A program made the translations under genes and the position numbers. Shown here in pieces: positions 10,777 through 19,523 of a stretch of DNA of 64,000 nucleotides. Positions within the stretch are counted from its first letter, which is position 1. Each line of letters starts with the position of its first letter. The notes under the pieces were generated by a model. It saw nothing but the letters and a program-made list of their open reading frames with translations, made no database searches and was not told where the DNA came from. Location: contig OZ025787.1 in assembly GCA_964019425.1 (NCBI GenBank), forward strand, positions 1,532,116-1,596,115, in the 5' to 3' direction. This DNA comes from Flectonema sp. DT1601 (lineage: Eukaryota; Euglenozoa; Diplonemea; Diplonemida; Diplonemidae).

Positions 10777-13015
10777 ATGGAGATGCCAGAAACTCTGACG
10801 GGTCTTTGCAACAAAGATGCCTACTCAGTTATGCCTCCACAGCCTCTCGGTGATTATTTGACAGCGATTGTTGAAACGCTAAAAGACTTCGACACGAAGA
10901 TCACACGCGCTGAAGAGTCGCAAGCAAAGATCAATGGTCTGGAGAAGACAGTTGCTGAACTGGAAACCGAACTGCGCGCACAAGACGCCGATCGAAGAAT
11001 TAGTGCTTTAGAACATGACCTGGCAAGACCTGGTCCTTCCTTTAGACAAAGTAATCCTGTTTCTATTAAGCTTGGAGTGAATCTCTCGCGATTCATTTCT
11101 TTGGGTGGTCAGGATAACTTCAAGTCAGGAGTAGCAAATATTGTCGGACTTCAAAAGTCAGATATCCAAGTACTCTCTCGACCTCTTGAAGACTCTGGTA
11201 GCACTACAATTAACTTTCGTATCTCATTTATGGGACCTAACAGAGAGCACGCTGAGAACCTCGCCAAGTCAATTAGTGGGAAGTCTGGATCGGTTGCAGG
11301 TATTGTGTTTTATTTTATTTTTAAAAACCTACTGTCCTGCGAAGGTCATTAAAACAACCAACGCAGGGATGGAAATTGAAGAAGTCACTCGACCAGAACC
11401 AAATCTGATTGGAGTTGGAGAGCCGCGTGTTGGTCTCTATCGCCACGGAGTTGGTAAGACAGTAGCCGTTATGTTAAATACAATGTCAACAGCCCTTGGT
11501 CGTTTAGCAGATGCGGAGTTTTGGATCCTCAACGCGCGTCACTACTTCAGAAAGTTGCGAAAATATAAAAAGAAACGTTACTCACTACCTGCTGTTGAGG
11601 CATTCTTAACAACCAGCAAACAGATTCTCGGTGTTATTTATTGGCGCAAACTTGCTCGATATCCCGCATCGAGTAAAGCTCAGCAGAAGAAAAACAGAGC
11701 TCTCAAATACCTTCTAACGGCAACAGACAACGGTGCACGAAAGGCAGCTCTCGACAAAGCACTGCGGTGGTTGGCTTCAAAGCAAGCTGCTGACAAACGA
11801 TCAACAGCTCAGAGAAGATCTATTGAATATCTGATGGCTAAGAGTGACACGAGGATTAGGAAATATATTTTTGGAAAACTGTTCCGTTTTATGGAACTCC
11901 GTCGGTCGATTAAAAGAAAAGGAGGAATTGCAGACAACCTTTTGATATTAACAAATAGAGGAATGCGAAAGTTTTGTTTTGGTACTTTGCGCGCCTTTGC
12001 TGCCAAACGAAAAGCCCGCCGAGGGCTTGTGGACTCCCTGGCAGTTCTCAACAAGGGAGCACTCAGATCGAAGTACCTCCGAAAGCTGCGACTATTCGCA
12101 AAAGGAAGACGCAATAGAAGACGTCAGCACTCTGCTGTGTCTGCTCTTGGACTCCTTTCTGATAACACCACGAGAAAGAGATACTTTGAAGAGCTTTCTA
12201 ACTTCGTACGGGCCCGCCGCAAGCTCGCCGAAAATCGCAAAAAGAATCATCTGAAGGCAAAGATTGCCGACCAGCTCAGCGGGAAAACCGCAAAGAAATG
12301 CGCCAGGCGATGCTACGAGAAGCTGAAGAATTACTCAAGGCTAAAGAATAAGGTGTGCAAGTAGTCCTTCTTATTGTTTTGATCTACTTGTGATGTCATT
12401 ATAATCTAACTATAAATAAAACAGGCGAAGGATAAAAAGATGATGGAAAAGATAATGAACTACTTAGACCAAGACAGTCAGTACGATGATATGGTAAAGC
12501 GATGCGACACTTTGGGAACTCAAGTAGACGTCGGTTTGAAGACTTTGACGAATACGAACAGCGTTCTAAATAAACTCGTCGACAGATTGATATCTGTAGA
12601 CGAACAATTAGATCATTTGGATAAAGATAAAGTCTCTCGAAAGGAGATCGGGTCTGCGAGAATGGGACCGTCACAAGCTCCTTCACGAGCAGCATCACCA
12701 ACTCCAGCACTTGATAGACGAGATGTGTCACCTCCTCGCAGACACTTAGCTGGTCCCTCACCAATAACACCGATGCACATTCCGTCATCTGCAGTAGTTC
12801 CTCCTTCTAGTACTGCAGCCTCTGCTCCTCGCGATAAGGAAGCTGAGCAGATGCTCCTCCTTCAGAAAGAAAGAGCAAAACTCAAAGAAATGGAACGCTA
12901 CAGTTCGAGTCCAAACGACTTCAACCTGCCATCAGCTGAGGACACTTTGTCCAGAGCTAGACAGTGGCAGAAGGACCGACAGTTTGCGAAGTCAGACTGG
13001 TCAGGTGGCAGGTAG
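10777..13015 (+). CDS. Helical tandem-repeat protein with coiled coil (3 exons)
   Basis: Join 10777-11299, 11367-12352, 12425-13015. The introns are 67 and 72 bp (GTATTG...GCAG, GTGTGC...ACAG). Together they merge three reading frames into one protein of about 700 residues. After the ATG (MEMPETLTGLCNKD) comes a coiled coil near residues 30-80 (KITRAEESQAKINGLEKTVA). A compact alpha/beta domain follows at about residues 95-175 (VSIKLGVNLSRFISLGG... TTINFRISFMG). Then come seven or eight repeats of about 33-40 residues with the pattern L..L...N...R..Y..KL..F...RR (for example LAVLNKGALRSKYLRKLRLF). The C-terminal third has another coiled coil and a Ser/Pro-rich linker. The very basic repeats suggest a cytoskeletal or flagellar scaffold, which is inference. 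Start 10762 (TTG) was rejected for the ATG. Confidence 0.65.
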
Positions 13016-13401
13016 GATGACATCACTCAACCTGAGCGTCCTATTCAAAAATAGAAGATGTTCAGCCTTCTTCTTTATTTCTACTTTTCTGACGTAACGG
13101 ATCTGGTACCTTAATATTAGTTTAGACCACTAGAGAGATGATCTACACCTGAGAGTAATATGAATCTAATCATCGTCTTCTTCATAATTTGTTTCGATTA
13201 TTTCATTTAGAGTGAAGTCGGGTTTTCAACATTTTGTATGCTGTGACTGACCCGATTCCCCTCTTTAAAATAACCTTCCCATCCCGTGTCCTGCCCTGCC
13301 ACTGTATTTATTGTATTCGTGTAGAACATTAGATGAATTAGAAATGATGAGGTGGTTTCTGATTGTAAATATTATTTCACATCTTTCACAGTCACAATGA
13401 G
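13016..13401. other. Intergenic spacer
   Basis: No gene is seen. A CACAG acceptor-like site ends at 13391. It is followed by a minimal upstream frame, ATG AGA TGA (about 13397-13405), that overlaps the chosen start codon and could dampen translation. Confidence 0.4.
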
Positions 13402-16400
13402 ATGATAACAAAATGTTTGCAAGTTTTGATTTCTTTTGTTCTATTTGTTGGATGCCAATCGGTAGCAGTACTTCCATCTGATGCAGCAGTTAATGTGGTC
13501 GTTACGTCAGAAGGATCTGCAGGGAAGCTGTTGATGCCACAGCCAGTGTTTTCAGTGTCTTCTCCTTCTCAGGGAGTTGTTCAACTATCAAATGGTAGCA
13601 CTGCTGGAATGAAACTACTCAGCGGACCTGGAATGATTCAAGGAACACTTGTGACTACTGTTGATGGTCAAAACCAATTTAAATATTACGACATCACTGC
13701 GACATCACCAGGAACGTATTTAGTTCAAATAATTATCACCATCCCAGGTATCAGTTCTCTTGTTAAGGAAATATCATTAGCAGTCCGTCAAGTGTTTCCA
13801 ACTACTACTCGACTTGTAACTGATAAAGGGATTATTGGAACTCCAAATAATAAACTAATTCCTCAACCAATGTTGATGTTAGTCGATGATATTGGTGTGG
13901 CATCACCGGCCTTGACTCCTTTCTTTAAAGAAGTTTATTGTATAATAGCAACAGTCTCTCCTCTGCTGACGCTAAAGCGTGGAGACACCAGAAGTAATGT
14001 TTCTGCTGATGGAGTTCGGTTTGAGTTTGCAGATCTGGGAATTGATCTCGTTGGGTATCACGAGTTGACTGCTTCTGTTACTCTAGTACTCGCATCTGGA
14101 CACACGTACACGTTAAGTGTCGATAATTTCTTTGTAAACATCACGAAAAACAGAGCTTACCCAACTGGAGCAGTCTCTGAAAGTCCTCCTTTTGGTATCG
14201 TAAACCAATACCTGAGTAATAAGATTAGTATTCGTTTACTTGGTGTTCCTGATGAAGCTAAAGCATCTATCAGTCTGTTGTCAGGTCAGGGAAAACAACT
14301 CGACGGTTCAATCACTAACGTCCACGTTGATGAAACGAAGACTCGAATAACATTTAATGACGTCATCCCTCGTGTGGTTGGTGTTTATGATATTCAAGTA
14401 ATCGTTACTTTATCAAATGGAATAGTCTACACTGTTCCTATTCAGTTTAGTGTTGCTCCTTCTGAGAATCAACCAGACTGTGTTTGTGTTCTACAACATG
14501 GATCAGGTAGAATTGGTATTCCACTTTTCAATATTCCAATAATCGCTCTGTCTTCAGGATGTCTGTCAGGTTCTTGTAGTGCGAGTAATCATCTTTTAGT
14601 AATAAAGAATAGCACGTCATCGATATCTGGTACGAACATAAATGGATTAGTTGTTGGGAATCAAGACCCAACTGGAAGATTCTTTTTTCACAACTTAACA
14701 TTTCCAGCTGAGGGGAACTTTCAACTAACCGCAACTGTTGTTGTTGGAGCCAACTCGTTCTCAGTTCCAATTTTTATCGACATATCGCAAGCGATTGGAT
14801 CGGCGTCACAAGTTGTTACAATTCAAAAACTATCAAGAGCGAGTGACTTCGGTGAGATACTCAGCCCTCATCCAGAAGTTGAATTGTTAGCTGAGGGTGG
14901 GTATCCACCTCCAGCAGATAATTATCAAATTGTTGCTAATTTACGAGAACTTAATTATGGAGCAGCGATGACGTATTTAATGATCAGAGGAACTGATTCG
15001 GTTGGTTATCGTTTTGTATTTGAGAACACGACAATACAAAAACAACCAAATGGTAGTCCTCCTCAAGGACTTTATCATATTGATGTTTTAGTTATCCTTC
15101 CTGGAGGGAGAGGTTCTCTCAGAACTTCGATACCCGTTTTGATAAGTGGAGCTATCTCACGTCCTGCTCGTATTCTAAGTAACTTCAAAACCGAATATGA
15201 GACTCCCCTGTCTGGAGAATGTCGATACAATCCTTACTCAGTGAGTGTTGTTAATAATAGTAAGGAACTCACTCTTGCTAAGGAAATGTTTCCAAATCTT
15301 AATAATAAAATAGTAAACAGTTCTACTTCATGTCAACCATCAGATCAAATATCACCTGTTGAAGGAGGTGAATATTTCATCTCTACTTCCCTTCATCTCG
15401 ATGACGGTACTGTCCTCTCTGGAGAAGAAACCATTTGCGTTCAGGGACAAGTGTCTCAGTGTGGTGGTCCATCAAATTCTTATTTAATAACTTTACTGAC
15501 GGTAATCGTTGGATTTTTACTTTTAATTATTTGCTACTTGATAACTGTAATACGAGACGCTGGTATCTCACTGACTGACTTAAAGAAGAAAACATTACCT
15601 CGCGTTCAAAGATCATCCGCGTCTGCTGTTTCTCAACAGCAGACGCGGATGTTGGAACCGCTGCTGAATAAAACTCAAAGAAGTCCAACTAATAACATCA
15701 GTAGAGTACAGACATCAATACCTCACAACGAGGAGTACTCATCTGAAGAAGAGGAAGGTGAGGAGTGCGAAGAGGAGGAAGAGTTCGAAGAGGAAGAAGA
15801 AGAAGATGAGCTTCCCATCAATAAAGGCTACCTCACTTCTCAATATCCTATGGTTCAGTTTGCAGGCAATCAGAGAACTAGTCGTGGCAACACCATTCTT
15901 CCATCTAGTAATAAAAAGAATCCTCCAGCAGCACCTATTCAACATATTCAACAAACACTTCCTTCTGATTCCAGTCGTAGAAGTAGCACCAGTACTACCA
16001 GTGGAAGTTCAAGTTGTGGTACTGCTGAGATATTTATTGAGGAAGTAGTAAATCCTCGCTTCCCTACGACACCAGATTTCCATTTTCCTCCTCACCCGCA
16101 TGCTCAGCTCTCGTCTGTTGAACATCGAATCCGATCGACGAGTAATAATTTATTTTCAGCCCCGCCCGATGCTCACCGACCATCGTGGTCTCCTTCAGTT
16201 CAGCCGCTCCCGAAAAGTCAGGTCGCTCCGCCATCTGCGGAGCGACCTGACTTTTCGGGAGCTAAGAAGGATGCTCAAAATATGGAGGCTGCGGAGATTG
16301 AATTTTGGAAACGTGCCCTCAGTCAGTTGAACGGAGGAACGGAGTTACCGATCACTCCTGTTGCTGCAAAACAAGAAATATCACCGACTGTGGGTAGTCA

Positions 16401-17103
16401 ACTAGTTATGAAGCAGCAGACAAACAGCCACATTCTCGCTCCAGCACCACCACCTGAGTTGTTACCAACACTTGTACCTGTTGCTGCTGTACCTGAACGT
16501 AAGAGTAGCATCAAACCACAAGTTAGTAGTCCTCCTGAGAAGAGTCACACTACTAATCATCCTCCATCTAACTCAAATGGGAAACACGGTCAGCGCCGCC
16601 GATCGTCCAGCAAGTGGTCTGATTTCGGTCCTCAGCAGCTTCAACAGCAACCTCTTGTTCAGAAACCCGCACTCACTCCGGAACAAAAGCAAGAATTGAC
16701 AGCATTTGCATTTAGCCGAGTAAAGCCTCCTTTACTACAGCAGACTGATAGCGCTGTAGGTCAGTCTGAAAATGTCAAACGCGCGTCGAAGAATGAAGAA
16801 GCACTCACGGTTCTCATAAATAAGATGGACGGCCTCACTGATGTACTCGGGCAGCATGTTTCCCGACAAGCGCCTTCTCCAAGTGTGTCGTACACGACGA
16901 CTACTTTAGATGACTCGACTTCGTTTGTTTCTTCAATCAGCAACAGCAAACCAATTAGAACACCAGCACCACTACCTCCTATTGATAGTAAAGACTCAAG
17001 TATTCTACTTGGTGGAGTTAATAACAATGAAAGCAATCAAAAGAATAGGAAAAAGAAAAAGAAGAAGAAGAAGAAAGAGAGTGCAGCGGATGACTTGCTG
17101 TAA
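13402..17103 (+). CDS. Large type I membrane protein with beta-sandwich-like repeats
   Basis: A 1,233-residue protein. Residues 3-20 form a signal peptide (CLQVLISFVLFVGCQS). The ectodomain (about residues 25-690) holds about six units of 110-125 residues. Each begins with an LxPxP-like motif (KLLMPQPVFSVSS; KLIPQPMLMLVDD; ILSPHPEVELLAE) and ends with alternating strands such as GTYLVQIIITIPG or GVYDIQVIVTLSNG. This suggests an Ig-like or cadherin-like beta sandwich, unassigned. NxS/T sites are common. One membrane helix lies at about residues 694-716 (YLITLLTVIVGFLLLIICYL). The roughly 515-residue cytoplasmic tail is disordered: a Glu-rich block (about 775-800), Ser/Pro/Gln-rich stretches, and a Lys-rich end (KKKKKKKKESAADDLL). 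Two perfect hairpins lie inside the tail's coding sequence. Likely a surface receptor or adhesin. Single exon. Confidence 0.7.
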   Translation: MITKCLQVLISFVLFVGCQSVAVLPSDAAVNVVVTSEGSAGKLLMPQPVFSVSSPSQGVVQLSNGSTAGMKLLSGPGMIQGTLVTTVDGQNQFKYYDITATSPGTYLVQIIITIPGISSLVKEISLAVRQVFPTTTRLVTDKGIIGTPNNKLIPQPMLMLVDDIGVASPALTPFFKEVYCIIATVSPLLTLKRGDTRSNVSADGVRFEFADLGIDLVGYHELTASVTLVLASGHTYTLSVDNFFVNITKNRAYPTGAVSESPPFGIVNQYLSNKISIRLLGVPDEAKASISLLSGQGKQLDGSITNVHVDETKTRITFNDVIPRVVGVYDIQVIVTLSNGIVYTVPIQFSVAPSENQPDCVCVLQHGSGRIGIPLFNIPIIALSSGCLSGSCSASNHLLVIKNSTSSISGTNINGLVVGNQDPTGRFFFHNLTFPAEGNFQLTATVVVGANSFSVPIFIDISQAIGSASQVVTIQKLSRASDFGEILSPHPEVELLAEGGYPPPADNYQIVANLRELNYGAAMTYLMIRGTDSVGYRFVFENTTIQKQPNGSPPQGLYHIDVLVILPGGRGSLRTSIPVLISGAISRPARILSNFKTEYETPLSGECRYNPYSVSVVNNSKELTLAKEMFPNLNNKIVNSSTSCQPSDQISPVEGGEYFISTSLHLDDGTVLSGEETICVQGQVSQCGGPSNSYLITLLTVIVGFLLLIICYLITVIRDAGISLTDLKKKTLPRVQRSSASAVSQQQTRMLEPLLNKTQRSPTNNISRVQTSIPHNEEYSSEEEEGEECEEEEEFEEEEEEDELPINKGYLTSQYPMVQFAGNQRTSRGNTILPSSNKKNPPAAPIQHIQQTLPSDSSRRSSTSTTSGSSSCGTAEIFIEEVVNPRFPTTPDFHFPPHPHAQLSSVEHRIRSTSNNLFSAPPDAHRPSWSPSVQPLPKSQVAPPSAERPDFSGAKKDAQNMEAAEIEFWKRALSQLNGGTELPITPVAAKQEISPTVGSQLVMKQQTNSHILAPAPPPELLPTLVPVAAVPERKSSIKPQVSSPPEKSHTTNHPPSNSNGKHGQRRRSSSKWSDFGPQQLQQQPLVQKPALTPEQKQELTAFAFSRVKPPLLQQTDSAVGQSENVKRASKNEEALTVLINKMDGLTDVLGQHVSRQAPSPSVSYTTTTLDDSTSFVSSISNSKPIRTPAPLPPIDSKDSSILLGGVNNNESNQKNRKKKKKKKKKESAADDLL
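15614..15651. repeat. Perfect 17-bp hairpin inside coding sequence
   Basis: The left arm at 15614-15630 (CATCCGCGTCTGCTGTT) and the right arm at 15635-15651 are exact reverse complements separated by TCTC. It lies in the cytoplasmic-tail coding region and is translated in frame (around SASAVSQQQTRM). Confidence 0.95.
16206..16262. repeat. Perfect 26-bp hairpin inside coding sequence
   Basis: The arms at 16206-16231 and 16237-16262 are exact reverse complements across 26 bp with a 5-nt loop (CATCT). The left arm starts GCTCCCGAAAAG and the right arm ends CTTTTCGGGAGC. It sits in frame in the same gene as the 15.6-kb hairpin (peptide around LPKSQVAPPSAERPDFSGA) and is much more GC-rich than its surroundings. 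Confidence 0.95.
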
Positions 17104-17506
17104 CCGTTCCTGTGATGTAATGTGTTGAGGGTAGAATACGTCTTTGGTACGCTATTTAGTACTCATTGGCTCCTCTTAGTGAGAGTATTTATTAGTTTAT
17201 TATATTTCTGTTATGTTATTTCATTAGTATCTGTGTTGTTTTTTAATTCTTCTTCCTTAACTGAGGAATGAATGAACAGCCGCAGGACGCAGTTGTCAAT
17301 AAATATTTCTGAAAGAAATAATTACTTCGTAAGTTAGATCTGAATAGAGTTCTTCCGTTGGTGTTGTTATCGAAGTTGATTCGAATTCAGAAAACATTTT
17401 AACAACAGGAACATCAACTGAGATGATAGAGAAGAAGAATTGTAGTACTCTGATGTTGTTGTGATCATTTTCATTCCCCCCTCAGAAATTCTAAAAAAGA
17501 TAAAAT
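17104..17506. other. Intergenic spacer
   Basis: A 403-bp spacer without a recognisable gene. A CCCCCCTCAG acceptor-like signal (AG at about 17484-17485) lies 21 bp before the UROD start codon. Confidence 0.45.
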
Positions 17507-18707
17507 ATGTTGAGCGTCTTCGAGAGTAAGCAAACCAGAACCCCAGTGTGGGCCATGAGACAGGCTGGTAGATATCTTCCTGAGTACATGGCGTACACGA
17601 AGGGTACCAACTTCTTTGACAACTGTCAGACTCCAGACCGTGCTTGTGAAATTACATTACAACCGAGAAGACTCGATATCGACGCAGCGATCCTGTTTTC
17701 TGACATTTTGATCATCCCTCAGGCGCTGGGTATGATCGTCCGCATGGATCCTGGAAAGGGACCGCAGTTCGATGCCCCTCTAACTAAGATCAGTGACATC
17801 ACTCCAGTGACAAGACCGATTCAAAAGAAACTTCCTGACTTGGACATCAAAAAGTCATTCGAACTTACTTGGGATCCAAAGAACCAGGTCGGACCAAAGC
17901 TTGTTGAAAGTCTTTCCTACACCAGGAAGGCAATCAAATTGATTCGCGAGAAGTTAAACAACGAAATCCCTCTAATCGGATTCACAGGAGCTCCATGGAC
18001 ACTCATGTGCTACATGATTGAAGGTGTTAGTAAAGCGTCGTATGCTGGTGTAAGAAGATGGTTCTATGAGTGCCCACAGGAAGCTAAGAACCTTTTAGGG
18101 TTGGTAACAAATGCTTGTATTTCGTTACTTATGATGCAGATCGAATCAGGTGCTCAGATGATTCAATTATTCGAATCACACGGTGGAGAGATAACCCCAG
18201 AGTGCTACGCTGACTTTGAGCTTCCATGTCTCAGACTTATCGCTGAGACTTTGAAGAAGCATCACCCGACTGTTCCAGTTATTCTCTTTGGTAGAAACCT
18301 TCGTCTTGAGACACTCGAGTTGACGATGTCGAGCACTGCTTTTGATGCTTACTCATTCGATTGCAATACCGATATGACTGCTGCTTGTGAATTAGCTAAG
18401 AAGTACAATAAAGTAGTTCAGGGTAACTTTGATCCTTGTATTCTATTCTCACCAATTAGTGAGATCAAAGAAAAGACAACCGCCATGCTCACAAAGGTTG
18501 CTGACGTGATGGGAGTCAATGAACATGGGATTCCAAACCACTACATTGCAAACCTCGGGTGTGTTATTTATTATTTCTTATTGGTAGTGCATCTTAAGAA
18601 CTAAAATAAAATAAAATAAAATAAACAGTTGGGGAATGCTTCCATCCCACAAGCCTGATGCCCTTCAGGCATTTATTGACAGCGTCCACGCATTCAAGAG
18701 AAAATGA
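17507..18707 (+). CDS. UROD: Uroporphyrinogen decarboxylase (2 exons)
   Basis: Join 17507-18558, 18629-18707 (376 aa; 70-bp intron, GTGTGT...ACAG, phase 2). UroD removes four acetate carboxyls from uroporphyrinogen III to give coproporphyrinogen III in haem synthesis, usually in the cytosol. The protein opens with the signature RTPVWAMRQAGRYLPEY, whose conserved Arg and Asp/Gln residues bind the substrate's propionates. AAILFSDILIIPQALGM carries the conserved Asp, and GFTGAPWTLMCYMIEG is the second family signature. The spliced C-terminus reads NLGWGMLPSHKPDALQAFID, matching the usual NLGHG motif with Trp in place of His. Length and start agree with the family. No transit peptide is evident, so a plastid form is not indicated. 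Its presence implies at least partial endogenous haem synthesis. Confidence 0.95.
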
Positions 18708-19523
18708 GTTACACGAAACATAAAGCTTTCCAGACTGTAGTGGTCTTAGCAGTTTGATCTTTTGTTTAATTAGTATTAGTCGCAAAAGAAAGATAAAAAA
18801 AAACAGAACTTTTTTTTTTTTTTAAAGTTATTTTTCCGTTTTTTTTTTTTTTTTTTGTGATCTCCTAAGTTAGGTATTAAAAACCCGATTCGGAGTGAAC
18901 AGAGAAAAGTCGTTCGCAGTGATTCAGTTTTTCACAAATTACTTTGCAATCCGCCTCCCATAAGGTAATTGCAGAACGTCATATTAGCCCCTTACTCGTA
19001 ACACCTGATGGGTGTCGCACTTCCTCTTCATGTTTCTTAACCCTTCCCATTTGATCATATTACGATTACGTTTTCCTTTCAGAGTTCGCAAAGACTTTTT
19101 TTTGCGACTTTCCTGTCGATACGCCAAACGGTCAAAAATCGGCGATTTCCTTTATTTTTTATTGACAACAGGGAAGTGAACAAGGAAATTACATAAGGTA
19201 TGCTGGATGTTTTGTTTTTGTTATTTCCATTTGTTAGTAATTCGGAGACGCAATGTGACTCCTTTCTGTCTTCCGTCTGGCGTTTGTTAACGCACTCAGT
19301 GTACCTGACCTCTTATACTAGCAGGTCAGCTGAATAACTCTGCGAGAGCTGATAATTGCTGGGGATCTGTTCGTTACTTTTTTTACTTTACAATCAGACG
19401 ACGTAAACAACACATCCGTTGGTTGAGATGATGAGGGTAATCAGGAGGTCAATTTAATTGTGGTTTATCAACAAGTTAACAACAATTACTTCTTCTCAAG
19501 GAGGTGCGTCGTGGGGATCAAAT
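18708..19523. other. Intergenic spacer with long T tracts
   Basis: An 816-bp spacer. Two T runs (about 18810-18823 and 18840-18857) flank a short A/T segment. The stretch 18870-19460 is of normal complexity, but I found no ORF, tRNA or snRNA in it. A pyrimidine-rich tract ending TCTCAAG (about 19490-19500) lies just before the next ATG. Confidence 0.45.

Noticed and set aside
15739-15954. Minus-strand ORF opposite the Glu-rich tail
   Set aside because: Glu-rich codons on + give Phe/Leu/Ser-rich open frames on -; a shadow.
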